10,376 bases of DNA from CAINFV01 sp964409235 (GTDB taxonomy: Bacteria > Chlamydiota > Chlamydiia > Chlamydiales > FEN-1388), in assembly GCA_964409235.1 (NCBI GenBank), contig CAYPCN010000033.1:1-10376 (forward strand), written 5' to 3'. Below, piece by piece: positions 1-6,457 of this stretch. Position 1 is the first letter of the stretch, and each line of letters begins with the position of its first letter. Below the pieces are notes generated by a model that was not told the origin of the DNA, did not search any database, and saw only the letters and a list, made by a program, of their open reading frames with translations. Position numbers and translations under genes: made by a program.

Positions 1-176
1 TCCTCATACCGAGAGCATCTGTTAAAAAAGTGCTTTTAATGATCAGTCACCTGAAAATGGCCGGATCAGAATTGCTGAAAAAGGATACACTGTGTCATGC
101 TCTTACTCCTTAGAGAACGTCTCCTTAGGTTGAGACGTAGTAGAAGAGAACATGCTCCGATGAGAGGGTAGACGCA
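1..176 (+). other. rpsD upstream leader, no gene seen
   Basis: I see no convincing coding region in this stretch. It holds a short AT-rich inverted repeat (TTAAAA at 22-27, TTTTAA at 34-39), an octamer repeated directly (CTCCTTAG at 106-113 and 121-128), and the hairpin annotated at 117-138. No sigma-70-type promoter with good spacing stands out, so the rpsD promoter is either weak here or outside the window. The stretch may be the 5' untranslated leader of rpsD. In other bacteria S4 binds mRNA leaders to repress its own synthesis, but nothing here proves that. Confidence 0.4.
117..138 (+). promoter_or_regulatory. Hairpin in the rpsD leader
   Basis: A perfect 7-bp stem, ACGTCTC at 117-123 with GAGACGT at 132-138, closes an 8-base loop. 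No T-run follows, so it is not an intrinsic terminator. It sits about 40 bases before the rpsD start and just upstream of its ribosome binding site, a position where a translational control structure would be expected. A regulatory role is inference only. Confidence 0.35.
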
Positions 177-797
177 ATGGCTCGTTATAGAGGCGCGAAA
201 AATAGAATTGCGCGTCGGTTAGGTGTAAATGTCTTTGGACGGTCCAAGAATCCGCTTGTGCACAAAGGCCATCCGCCGGGGATGCATGGAGCAAGGCGCA
301 AAAAGAAATCCGACTACGGTCTTCAGCTTGAAGAGAAGCAGAAGCTCAAAGCTGTATTTGGGATGATCAGCGAGTCCCAACTTCGACGCTACTTCGCAGA
401 GGCTGCACGCCGCCATCAGAATACACCTGAATTGCTGATGCAACGCCTCGAATGCCGATTGGATATGATTGTGTATCGCTTGGGATTTGCGTCGACGATA
501 TTTGCGGCGCACCAGCTCGTCTCCCATGGGCATGTCTGTGTGAATGGAAAACGCGTGAACATCAGGTCGTTTCACGTACGGCCCGGAATGGTGATTTCGA
601 TCCACGAGAAGTCGAAGCAGAATAAAACGATCACTCAGGCCGTCAAAAATTCAAATCGCTCTGTGCCGGACTATCTCGAATTCAATGAATCTGACCTGTC
701 TGGCAAGCTGCTCACTCCCCCAGCATTGGGAGCCATTCCAATACCTTTGGAAATCAACGTTCCTATGGTGTGCGACTTCATCGCGCATAATGGCTAG
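177..797 (+). CDS. rpsD: 30S ribosomal protein S4
   Basis: S4 is a primary 16S rRNA-binding protein that nucleates assembly of the 30S subunit body, and in several bacteria it also represses translation of its own operon. The 206 residues match the usual length of about 200-206. The protein opens MARYRGAKNRIARRLG, a typical S4 N-terminus, followed by a basic segment (HPPGMHGARRKKKSDYGLQ, about 38-56). The S4 RNA-binding domain follows from about residue 88: LQRLECRLDMIVYRLGFA-type signature, then QLVSHGHVCVNGKRVNIRSF. The block DYGLQLEEKQKLKA closely resembles chlamydial S4 as I remember it. The ATG at 177 is preceded by GAGAGG at 162-167. The gene stands alone on this strand and ends 20 bases before a strong terminator, so it is probably transcribed on its own or as the last gene of a unit. 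Confidence 0.97.
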   Translation: MARYRGAKNRIARRLGVNVFGRSKNPLVHKGHPPGMHGARRKKKSDYGLQLEEKQKLKAVFGMISESQLRRYFAEAARRHQNTPELLMQRLECRLDMIVYRLGFASTIFAAHQLVSHGHVCVNGKRVNIRSFHVRPGMVISIHEKSKQNKTITQAVKNSNRSVPDYLEFNESDLSGKLLTPPALGAIPIPLEINVPMVCDFIAHNG

Positions 798-816
798 AAG
801 TTCTCCCTCCTTGTAG

Positions 817-850
817 CGCCCTAACTATAGTGTGTTAGGGCGTTTTTTTT
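817..850 (+). terminator. Intrinsic terminator of rpsD
   Basis: A perfect 9-bp GC-rich stem (CGCCCTAAC at 817-825, GTTAGGGCG at 834-842) with an 8-base loop is followed at once by eight T residues (843-850). It lies 20 bases after the rpsD stop and 19 bases beyond the murJ stop on the other strand. The T-run serves only plus-strand transcription. On the minus strand the hairpin is not followed by a T-run, so murJ termination there would be weak. Confidence 0.93.
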
Positions 851-868
851 GCCCCTAGCTCTACGCAA

Positions 869-2512
869 TTATGTCGTGCGTTGCCGTTGCCCTATCGCCA
901 AAATGTCGGAAGCGCCAAATAGATAGGCGCATGCGTAGAGGCATATCCCAAAGAGACAGAGTGGCGCGCACAGATGGAGCGCCTGTGCGAGAAGTGTATG
1001 GGGGATCTGCGCTCCTGACTCCTGCCACAAGCGGAAGATGACCGGGGGGAAGGTCCATATGGCGATGGTGACAAAGATGAGCACTGCGGTAACGAGAGAG
1101 GCAGCCACTGTTTTCGCACAGCCCACCATCCCTGCAGGGGTGAGCAGAGGTCCCACTTCTTTAGTAAGTTTGGCATATAGGTATACGGCGTTGACCCATG
1201 AGGAGATGCTCGTCGCCAGTGTTACGCTGATCGCTCCCCATCCGAAGACAAAGACCATGAGGCTATTCAAGACGGCGTTGAGGGCGAGAGAGAGGCACGC
1301 TCCGCGCATGGGAATGGTGTAATTGCCTCGAGCGTAAAAGGCGGGGGCAAGAACGACGATGAGCCCCATGGGCACGAGGGCAAGAGCATACCCGTGGAGG
1401 CATCCTGTTGTAGCGATGATGGAGTCTGTCTGAAACCCGCCATGGCCAAAGATGCAGTTGATCATCGCCATGCCGAGTACGAAGAGCACGCCAGTACAGG
1501 GAATCAGAAGAGCAATGACCTGGCGGATGCCATACTCGAGGAAGGAGCGGTACCTCGGCTCATCATTAGCATGGATGGCGCGCGCGAGCGGCGGGAGGAT
1601 AGCGCTTGAGACAGCGATGCCGAAGAGCGCCAGAGGAACTTGCTGAAAGCGCACTGCAAACCACAGCTGGGCAGGGCCGCTGGGATCTGCTACTCTGGCG
1701 AAGATCGCGTCGACAGCATTGTTGATCTGAGAGGCGCCGATGCCGAGAATCCCTAGCCCTAAGGGGCGCCAGAGACGAGAGATCTCTGGAGATCGGAGGT
1801 TGAGGTTCGAGAAGAGATGGTCGCGAAGAGTGGCTTTGCATTGGCGAAGAACGGGGAGGAAGGACGCCAGCCACTGGGCAACGCAGGCAAGAACGATGCC
1901 GCATGAGAGCAAGGGCATGATATCTTGGGGCCGATATCCTCGAAGAGAGAAGGCGGAGGCGATGATGACAAGATTAAAAAAGATAGGGGCAACAGCAGCT
2001 GAAAAATACTGTTTTTGACATTGTAGGAAGGAGATGTTGAGCCCAAAGAGGCAGGTCGGGATGAGGCTGGGGGTGATGAGCACTGTGAGCTGCACAATCT
2101 CCGCTGTGCCTGGTCCGATAGGGAGATAGCGAACTAAGGCGGCCATGCCGGCCATGCTGATGAGGCACAGCAGGCAAAGAAGGCCCGTCCAGAGGATTGA
2201 CAGGTCGCGAAAGAACCGGCAGGCGTTCTCATGGCTTTGCTTTCTCACATCCTCGAACAAAGGGATGAAGGCGGACTGCAACGCCCCTTCGCCAAAGAGT
2301 CGTCGCGCAAGATTCGCCAATCGAAAGGCGATGAAGAGGGCGGCAAGGGCTTCATGGGTGCCAAAACAAAAGGCGAGAACGATATCGCGGACCATGCCGC
2401 TGATGCGGCTGAGCATGGTGCCAGAGAAAAAGTGGAGGCTCGATCGCCGGATGGAATGGACGCTATCTCTGTTGGCGACGGCGGTAGCTTCTGCTTCGTA
2501 TGATCTATTCAT
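869..2512 (-). CDS. murJ: Lipid II flippase MurJ (MviN family)
   Basis: MurJ is a polytopic inner-membrane protein of the MOP superfamily that flips lipid II to the outer face for peptidoglycan synthesis. The 547-residue product is a series of hydrophobic segments. It carries the family hallmark near its N-terminus: SRISGMVRDIVLAFCFG (about 35-51), then FRLANLARRLFGEGALQSAF (about 63-82). These include the arginines after GMV and in LARR that correspond to functional arginines in the E. coli protein. It is somewhat longer than E. coli MurJ (511), partly through an N-terminal extension of about 20 residues. I chose the ATG at 2512 because AAAGG lies five bases upstream; a TTG 72 bases further upstream would lengthen the protein but lacks support and would overlap the divergent gene. 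It converges with rpsD. Chlamydia also keeps mviN near rpsD (from memory), and chlamydiae need lipid II flipping for their division-septum peptidoglycan. Confidence 0.95.
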   Translation of the reverse strand: MNRSYEAEATAVANRDSVHSIRRSSLHFFSGTMLSRISGMVRDIVLAFCFGTHEALAALFIAFRLANLARRLFGEGALQSAFIPLFEDVRKQSHENACRFFRDLSILWTGLLCLLCLISMAGMAALVRYLPIGPGTAEIVQLTVLITPSLIPTCLFGLNISFLQCQKQYFSAAVAPIFFNLVIIASAFSLRGYRPQDIMPLLSCGIVLACVAQWLASFLPVLRQCKATLRDHLFSNLNLRSPEISRLWRPLGLGILGIGASQINNAVDAIFARVADPSGPAQLWFAVRFQQVPLALFGIAVSSAILPPLARAIHANDEPRYRSFLEYGIRQVIALLIPCTGVLFVLGMAMINCIFGHGGFQTDSIIATTGCLHGYALALVPMGLIVVLAPAFYARGNYTIPMRGACLSLALNAVLNSLMVFVFGWGAISVTLATSISSWVNAVYLYAKLTKEVGPLLTPAGMVGCAKTVAASLVTAVLIFVTIAIWTFPPVIFRLWQESGAQIPHTLLAQALHLCAPLCLFGICLYACAYLFGASDILAIGQRQRTT

Positions 2513-2537
2513 AATGGCCTTTACTTCTACAATGAGG

Positions 2538-2566
2538 ATTCTACATGTTTGCACGGCAAACCTCAA
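2538..2566 (-). promoter_or_regulatory. Probable murJ promoter
   Basis: Read on the minus strand, TTGAGG (2566-2561) and TAGAAT (2543-2538) are separated by exactly 17 bases, close to the sigma-70 consensus. The predicted start of transcription is near 2531, about 19 bases before the murJ ATG. The -10 box abuts the ATG of the divergent gene, and the -35 box lies inside its first codons. The match is by eye and not experimentally supported. Confidence 0.55.
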
Positions 2567-3906
2567 AGAACTTACGAGCAGCAAAAAGAGTTGAGCAGCA
2601 GGCTGTGGCCACTGCTTTGAAGCGCGTTACCGAAGCGCATCACATTCGTGAGGGGAGGCTTGCAGCAGCGATTGACGCGCTGTCGGCAAGGCCGAATGTA
2701 CGCCGTTTCGGCGCTGTGTTGCGTGCCGTACGCCAAGCGCTTGCCAAAGAACGCTCTCCCTTCCTCCGCGACTGTGCTCTCGCCATTTTTGTTGGGGCGC
2801 CTCTGTTGGAAGCGCTGCAGCGAGCCGTGGTCTCTCTTCCGCAGCCAGCGACGACGGTCGACCTCTTCACCACTACGCGGCAGGCTGCAGAGGCGTATGT
2901 GGCCCGCTCGGGACACTCTCTGTGCTACAGCCTGTGCCACCCTCGGTTTCTGTGGAACTCCTGGACGGGGACATACCTTGGCGGCTTGCTCTTGGGGCGT
3001 ATCTCGCCCTTTGATCCAAAGGGCTTTGGTGGCAACAGCTCAGGATTCCTTTTCAAAGAGAAGTTCTCTGGTCGTCACGGCGCCTCATTAGACATCGACT
3101 GGACAGTGGGGCCGACGCCCACAGTTGGGGGGAAAATTGCTCCTGAGGCGGCAGCGGCTATTGAAGCTATACATGATAGGTCCTCATCTTGTTTTCCGCA
3201 TGTGATGTGGGTGTATGTCAACCTGCAGAGCATGCGATGGAAAGCTGAGGGAGATCGCTCGCACGTTCTCTTTACGGCTTCACAAGGCGCTCCTTCGGCC
3301 TTTCGGCTGGCATCTGTGAGCGTAGACGCTCCCTTTTATTACAATTGCGATCAGGCGCTGATACCGCTGCGGGAGCATCGAAAGCTTCTTCTCAGCGAGT
3401 TGAAAAAGGGGCTCATACCTTCGCGGTCGAGTTGGTACGCCTTCTCATTGCAAGATGGGGAACGGGATCAGTGGTGGCACTGCGTAGAGCATGTCGTAGA
3501 AAAGGCATTCTGCCTGGCGTCGATGACAGACCATCAGATTCCTGTGTTTCACGAGTTAGTAGTGTTAGGCCTCGTCCGTGCCTGGCAGGGGTTTTGCTGC
3601 CGGATTGCGGGTGGGAGTGTGATGTCCACCATCGCCTGTAAGGAGTGTGTCGACCGTGGAGGAAGTGTGAATGCTGCTTTCACGTGGGCGTTCTTCGAAG
3701 GTAGTGATGAGGAGCGAGCGCGTGCTGTGCAGGCCGTGCTCTGGGGGCGGCCGCTGCTCTCCCGTCAGCGGCTCATTGAAAAGCCGAGGACGCGTGGCTT
3801 CGAAGCTCTCGCCCGCTCGCTGATGCCGGCGATGGTGCGGCGTTATCTTGAAGAGGTATGGGACGAATCTTGCCATCGGCGATGGAGACCTCTTCCTCGT
3901 CCATAG
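2545..3906 (+). CDS. Uncharacterised protein with a C-x5-R phosphatase-like motif
   Basis: I do not recognise the family of this 453-residue protein. The ATG at 2545 has a good ribosome binding site (GAGG at 2534-2537, 7 bases upstream). The N-terminal 70 residues are rich in Ala, Arg and Lys and look helical; no signal peptide or clear membrane span is visible. A Gly/Trp/aromatic-rich middle follows (HPRFLWNSWTGTYLGGLLLG at about 132-151, then KFSGRHGASLDIDWTVG at about 173-189). Near the C-terminus, ACKECVDRGG places Cys365 and Arg371 in C-x5-R spacing. This resembles the catalytic loops of Sac-type phosphoinositide phosphatases (NCxDCLDRT) and of SopB/IpgD-type phosphatases (NCKSGKDRT), sharing Cys, Asp and Arg with both. 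The His that precedes Cys in classical protein tyrosine phosphatases is absent, as it also is in Sac and SopB proteins. A phosphatase, perhaps acting on host lipids, is a hypothesis only. The gene is divergent from murJ and convergent with the permease gene. Confidence 0.88.
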   Translation: MFARQTSKNLRAAKRVEQQAVATALKRVTEAHHIREGRLAAAIDALSARPNVRRFGAVLRAVRQALAKERSPFLRDCALAIFVGAPLLEALQRAVVSLPQPATTVDLFTTTRQAAEAYVARSGHSLCYSLCHPRFLWNSWTGTYLGGLLLGRISPFDPKGFGGNSSGFLFKEKFSGRHGASLDIDWTVGPTPTVGGKIAPEAAAAIEAIHDRSSSCFPHVMWVYVNLQSMRWKAEGDRSHVLFTASQGAPSAFRLASVSVDAPFYYNCDQALIPLREHRKLLLSELKKGLIPSRSSWYAFSLQDGERDQWWHCVEHVVEKAFCLASMTDHQIPVFHELVVLGLVRAWQGFCCRIAGGSVMSTIACKECVDRGGSVNAAFTWAFFEGSDEERARAVQAVLWGRPLLSRQRLIEKPRTRGFEALARSLMPAMVRRYLEEVWDESCHRRWRPLPRP

Positions 3907-3910
3907 AGCC

Positions 3911-3935
3911 CCTGCTGTACCAGCGTTGGCGCAGG
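3911..3935. terminator. Possible weak bidirectional hairpin between convergent genes
   Basis: CCTGC at 3911-3915 pairs with GCAGG at 3931-3935, and CCA at 3920-3922 with TGG at 3927-3929 inside it. The hairpin fills most of the 32-bp gap between two convergent stop codons. No proper T-run follows on either strand, so termination here is uncertain. Confidence 0.25.
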
Positions 3936-3938
3936 TAT

Positions 3939-4874
3939 TTACGCCGCTGCTTTGACAAGCGCATTTTCGCGTCGCGCTCTATACAGGATGAACAGGTTGC
4001 TTCCCACGATGATGCCGGCGCCAAGCAATGTTGCGGTGTCTGGCGAGCGGTTCCACCAGAACAGGTCAAGGGTGACGACCCAGAAGAATGACGAGTAGTC
4101 AATAGGGGCGAGGGTTGAGGCTTGTGCGTAGCGGAGAGCTTGGGCAATGCAGTACTGCCCAAGAGCTGTGATAGCCCCGACGAAGGCGAACATCCCCCAG
4201 TGTGTCCACGGCATGGCTTGCCATGTGTGAAAGACAAAGGGAAGCGTAGCGACGATCATCACGATGTTGGGATAGATGGCAATGGCGAGGCTATGTTCTG
4301 TTTGGGCAAGGCGGCGCATGAGGATTTTATTCAAAGCGCCAAGGAAGGACCCGGCAAGGACGAGCAGCGAGGCCCATTCAAAGACTCCGGCTCCGGGCCG
4401 CAAGGCGATGACCACGCCGATCATGCCTATGGCGACAGCCGCCCACCGGTCGCGGTTGACGGTTTCCTTGAGCAGGAAGGCGCTCAGGAGGATCATAAAG
4501 AAGGGCGAAGTGTAGCTCAGCGTGTAGATGACCGTCAGCGAGCCCATGGAGAAGGCGTACATAAACGCAAGAGTATACGAGAGGTTGACGCACAGCCGGA
4601 CCGCATGCCGCCATGGATGGTTGGTAGCAAGCACCTGGCGCACGCCGCCATGAAAGAATGTCGCAACGAGGAGTGGCATCAGTCGCGTGATAGAGCGGAG
4701 GAACGTGGCCTGGTGGACGGTGTACGAGCCCATGAGATGCTTGATAAACGCATCGGAAAGAGCGTACAAGGCAATCCCACTGATCATGAGGAAGACGCCT
4801 AACACTGCTCTATTGTGCAGTTGGCGCTCAGCGCCTCTGTCCTTTGTTGCCTCTCTTGTTGCTGCTACTGTCAT
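3939..4874 (-). CDS. EamA-family (drug/metabolite) transporter
   Basis: An inner-membrane permease of the DMT superfamily with two EamA repeats and about ten membrane helices over 311 residues. Repeat 1 spans about 25-158, ending with YTSPFFMILLSAFLLKE (about 121-137), a typical end-of-repeat signature. Repeat 2 spans about 168-298 and includes ALRYAQASTLAPIDYSSFFW (about 246-265), the usual Pro-containing helix of the family. The C-terminus is basic (YRARRENALVK). I chose the ATG at 4874 because GGAGGG lies four bases upstream; the longer reading from a TTG at 4913 has no ribosome binding site. The substrate cannot be read from sequence. EamA proteins of intracellular bacteria include S-adenosylmethionine importers in Rickettsia and Chlamydia, but others export amino acids or drugs. 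It lies 159 bases downstream of pcnB on the same strand, so co-transcription is possible but not assured. Confidence 0.9.
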   Translation of the reverse strand: MTVAATREATKDRGAERQLHNRAVLGVFLMISGIALYALSDAFIKHLMGSYTVHQATFLRSITRLMPLLVATFFHGGVRQVLATNHPWRHAVRLCVNLSYTLAFMYAFSMGSLTVIYTLSYTSPFFMILLSAFLLKETVNRDRWAAVAIGMIGVVIALRPGAGVFEWASLLVLAGSFLGALNKILMRRLAQTEHSLAIAIYPNIVMIVATLPFVFHTWQAMPWTHWGMFAFVGAITALGQYCIAQALRYAQASTLAPIDYSSFFWVVTLDLFWWNRSPDTATLLGAGIIVGSNLFILYRARRENALVKAAA

Positions 4875-5033
4875 GAATCCCTCCAGCAAAGGAGACAATG
4901 ATACCATGCGCAACCAATATGGGACGATACTGTTTCGTTTGAGTCATGTGCGCTGTGGACTTGTAGAGGAGAAGCGGGAGATTTTTGGGTAGATTTGAGC
5001 CTATTCTGTCCTCCAAAGGGCATAGCGCTCTGT
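4875..5033 (-). other. Gap between pcnB and the EamA gene
   Basis: This 159-base gap between two minus-strand genes shows no intrinsic terminator for pcnB and no promoter with convincing spacing for the permease gene. A TATCAT hexamer on the minus strand near the permease start has no matching -35 box. The only clear signal is the GGAGGG ribosome binding site of the permease gene (complement of 4879-4884). Confidence 0.4.
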
Positions 5034-6203
5034 CTATTTCTGCTCCCATCTCTCAACGATCTGCCCTAGTGATGGGTCTACGAGGGCGCGAAGGCGCAAA
5101 AACTCGAGGGAGAGGGAAAACTCCTCATGCGAATGGAAGCGAGCGTGGAAGTGCGGGTCTCTTTTGAGAGGTGCCATCCGGACTTGGTTGACGATGATGA
5201 GGAAGAGATTGCTCAGTATCTTCTTTGGGAATTGGACAAACGACGAGGTGCTGATGCCGTGGAGCAACGTCTCGGCAAGGTGCATAACCTCTTTCGTCGC
5301 GATCACACATTGGCGGTCTTCCATCAGCAGGCGAAGCTCTTCTTCCAAAATGGGATAGACAATGGCAGCAAGGAGAACAGAACGGTCGAGCTTGCGGCGG
5401 CGCGAGCAGCGCTCATCGACAGCTTGAAGATACCGCATCGCAATACCCTTCGTCGCATCGGCAAAAAAGTAATGAAAGCAAGGGAAGAGGAGCTCTACAA
5501 AGCCGTAGTCGGTCATCAGGCGGAAGAATGGTGCTGCTTTCGACGACTCGAGCATCTTGAAGATCTCTTCTAGCACTCGAGCGTGGGCGCTCTTTAGAAT
5601 TTCGTGACGGAGGGTCTTTACAGCGGCCAACTCCTTGTCGTTGGCGCGGAAGCCAAATCGTGCTTGGAATTTGAGGAGGCGTATCATGCGCACAGGATCT
5701 TGCCGAAAGCGTGCTTCTGGCTGGCCAATGGTCTTAATAAGCCCTTTCGAGATATCTTCGACACCGCCCACATAATCTAGAATCGTCTCTTTTGTAGGGT
5801 CGTAGAAGAGGGCATTCATAGTGAAGTCGCGCCGCATCACATCTTCCTCTTCCGTCCCCCAGCGGTTATCGTGAATGATGAGGGATGAGGAGTCGGTATC
5901 CCCCGCGCGGAATGTCGACACTTCAAAAATGGTGTTCCCAAAGCGAATGTGTGCTAGGCGGAACCTACGGCCAATGAGCAGGCACTGCCGGCCAAAGAGC
6001 TTTTTGATTTCTTCGGGTTTGGCCGAGGTGGAGATGTCAAAATCTTTGGGATGAAGGCCTAGGAGGAGATCGCGGACGCTGCCGCCCACAAGGTAGGCAG
6101 TATGGCCCGCCTGCTGAAGGGTGGCAACGGTAGAAAGGGCATTCTGATCGATAGTACGGGGGGCGATCAGATGCTCAGAAGGGGTGTATATTCTTGGGCG
6201 CAC
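5034..6203 (-). CDS. pcnB: Poly(A) polymerase I-type nucleotidyltransferase
   Basis: A class II nucleotidyltransferase of the poly(A) polymerase / CCA-adding group, which adds nucleotides to RNA 3' ends. The head domain carries GGSVRDLLLGLHPKDFD (40-56), with the catalytic aspartates of the DxD pair at 54 and 56. GRRFRLAHIRFG (78-89) followed by EVSTFRA is the block that, in Gram-negative bacteria, marks PcnB rather than the CCA enzyme. RRDFTMNALFYDP (124-136), DYVGGVEDI (143-151) and RQDPVRMIRLLKFQARFGF (167-185) complete the core. At 389 residues it is shorter than E. coli PcnB (about 465) and lacks a long basic tail. Poly(A) tailing promotes RNA decay. The start is a GTG at 6203 with only a weak GAG upstream; the reading begins MRPRIYTPSEH, which suits the family. 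A CCA-adding role cannot be excluded from sequence alone. It is divergent from glmM across the inverted-repeat element. Confidence 0.9.
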   Translation of the reverse strand: MRPRIYTPSEHLIAPRTIDQNALSTVATLQQAGHTAYLVGGSVRDLLLGLHPKDFDISTSAKPEEIKKLFGRQCLLIGRRFRLAHIRFGNTIFEVSTFRAGDTDSSSLIIHDNRWGTEEEDVMRRDFTMNALFYDPTKETILDYVGGVEDISKGLIKTIGQPEARFRQDPVRMIRLLKFQARFGFRANDKELAAVKTLRHEILKSAHARVLEEIFKMLESSKAAPFFRLMTDYGFVELLFPCFHYFFADATKGIAMRYLQAVDERCSRRRKLDRSVLLAAIVYPILEEELRLLMEDRQCVIATKEVMHLAETLLHGISTSSFVQFPKKILSNLFLIIVNQVRMAPLKRDPHFHARFHSHEEFSLSLEFLRLRALVDPSLGQIVERWEQK

Positions 6204-6234
6204 AACTCAAATCGAAGTACATATACCGAACAAT

Positions 6235-6352
6235 CCGGGTTGCTACCTATCGCGTGCTCTGGCCTATGCCTTGCTTCGAGGCGCCTCTATCGCAAGCTGA
6301 ACTGCTCGGTCAGTCTGGCGAGGGTGAGAGCACGCGATAGGTAGCAACCCGG
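6235..6352. repeat. 118-bp element with perfect 26-bp terminal inverted repeats
   Basis: The arms at 6235-6260 and 6327-6352 are exact reverse complements over all 26 positions (outer end CCGGGTTGCTACC, inner end CGCGTGCTCT). The pairing stops abruptly at both ends. The 66-base centre has smaller inverted repeats of its own: the palindrome GAGGCGCCTC at 6278-6287, flanked by CTTGC (6270-6274) and GCAAG (6292-6296), and CTGA/TCAG at 6297-6300 and 6310-6313. The element fills the gap between pcnB and glmM. I see no flanking target duplication and no T-run after the right arm. It could be a miniature inverted-repeat element, a structured RNA, or a DNA regulatory cruciform; the sequence does not decide among these. 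Confidence 0.85.
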
Positions 6353-6372
6353 GGTAAAAATGACATTGTAGT

Positions 6373-6400
6373 TTGAAAAACGGTTGCGTTGCAATATTAT
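6373..6400 (+). promoter_or_regulatory. Probable glmM operon promoter
   Basis: TTGAAA (6373-6378) and TATTAT (6395-6400) are separated by 16 bases, giving a good sigma-70-type match (each box has five of six consensus bases). Transcription would start near 6407, leaving a leader of about 50 bases before the glmM ATG at 6458. It begins 20 bases after the inverted-repeat element. This placement also argues against the TTG at 6389 as the glmM start, because that codon would precede the transcript. Confidence 0.65.
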
Positions 6401-6457
6401 TCTCAGGGCGATAAGCTACGGCCAAGCCTCTTGGCACCTACTAACGAGAGTATACTA

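Noticed and set aside
2513..2584. Longer murJ reading frame from a TTG at 2584
   Set aside because: It would overlap the divergent gene and run upstream of the likely murJ promoter. The ATG at 2512 has a good ribosome binding site.
4122..4802. Open frame of 226 codons on the plus strand opposite the EamA gene
   Set aside because: It is very rich in charged residues with no recognisable motif, and is the antisense shadow of a clear membrane protein gene.
4875..4913. Longer EamA reading frame from a TTG at 4913
   Set aside because: It has no ribosome binding site, whereas GGAGGG sits just before the ATG at 4874.
5127..5573. Open frame of 148 codons on the plus strand opposite pcnB
   Set aside because: It is antisense to pcnB, with no motif and no credible ribosome binding site.
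6235..6352. The inverted repeat as a simple intrinsic terminator
   Set aside because: It lies between divergent gene starts, has a 66-base centre, and is not followed by a T-run on either strand.
6389..6457. Longer glmM reading frame from a TTG at 6389
   Set aside because: The TTG lies upstream of the likely -10 box, the extra 23 residues are not family-like, and the ATG at 6458 has a ribosome binding site and gives the normal N-terminus.
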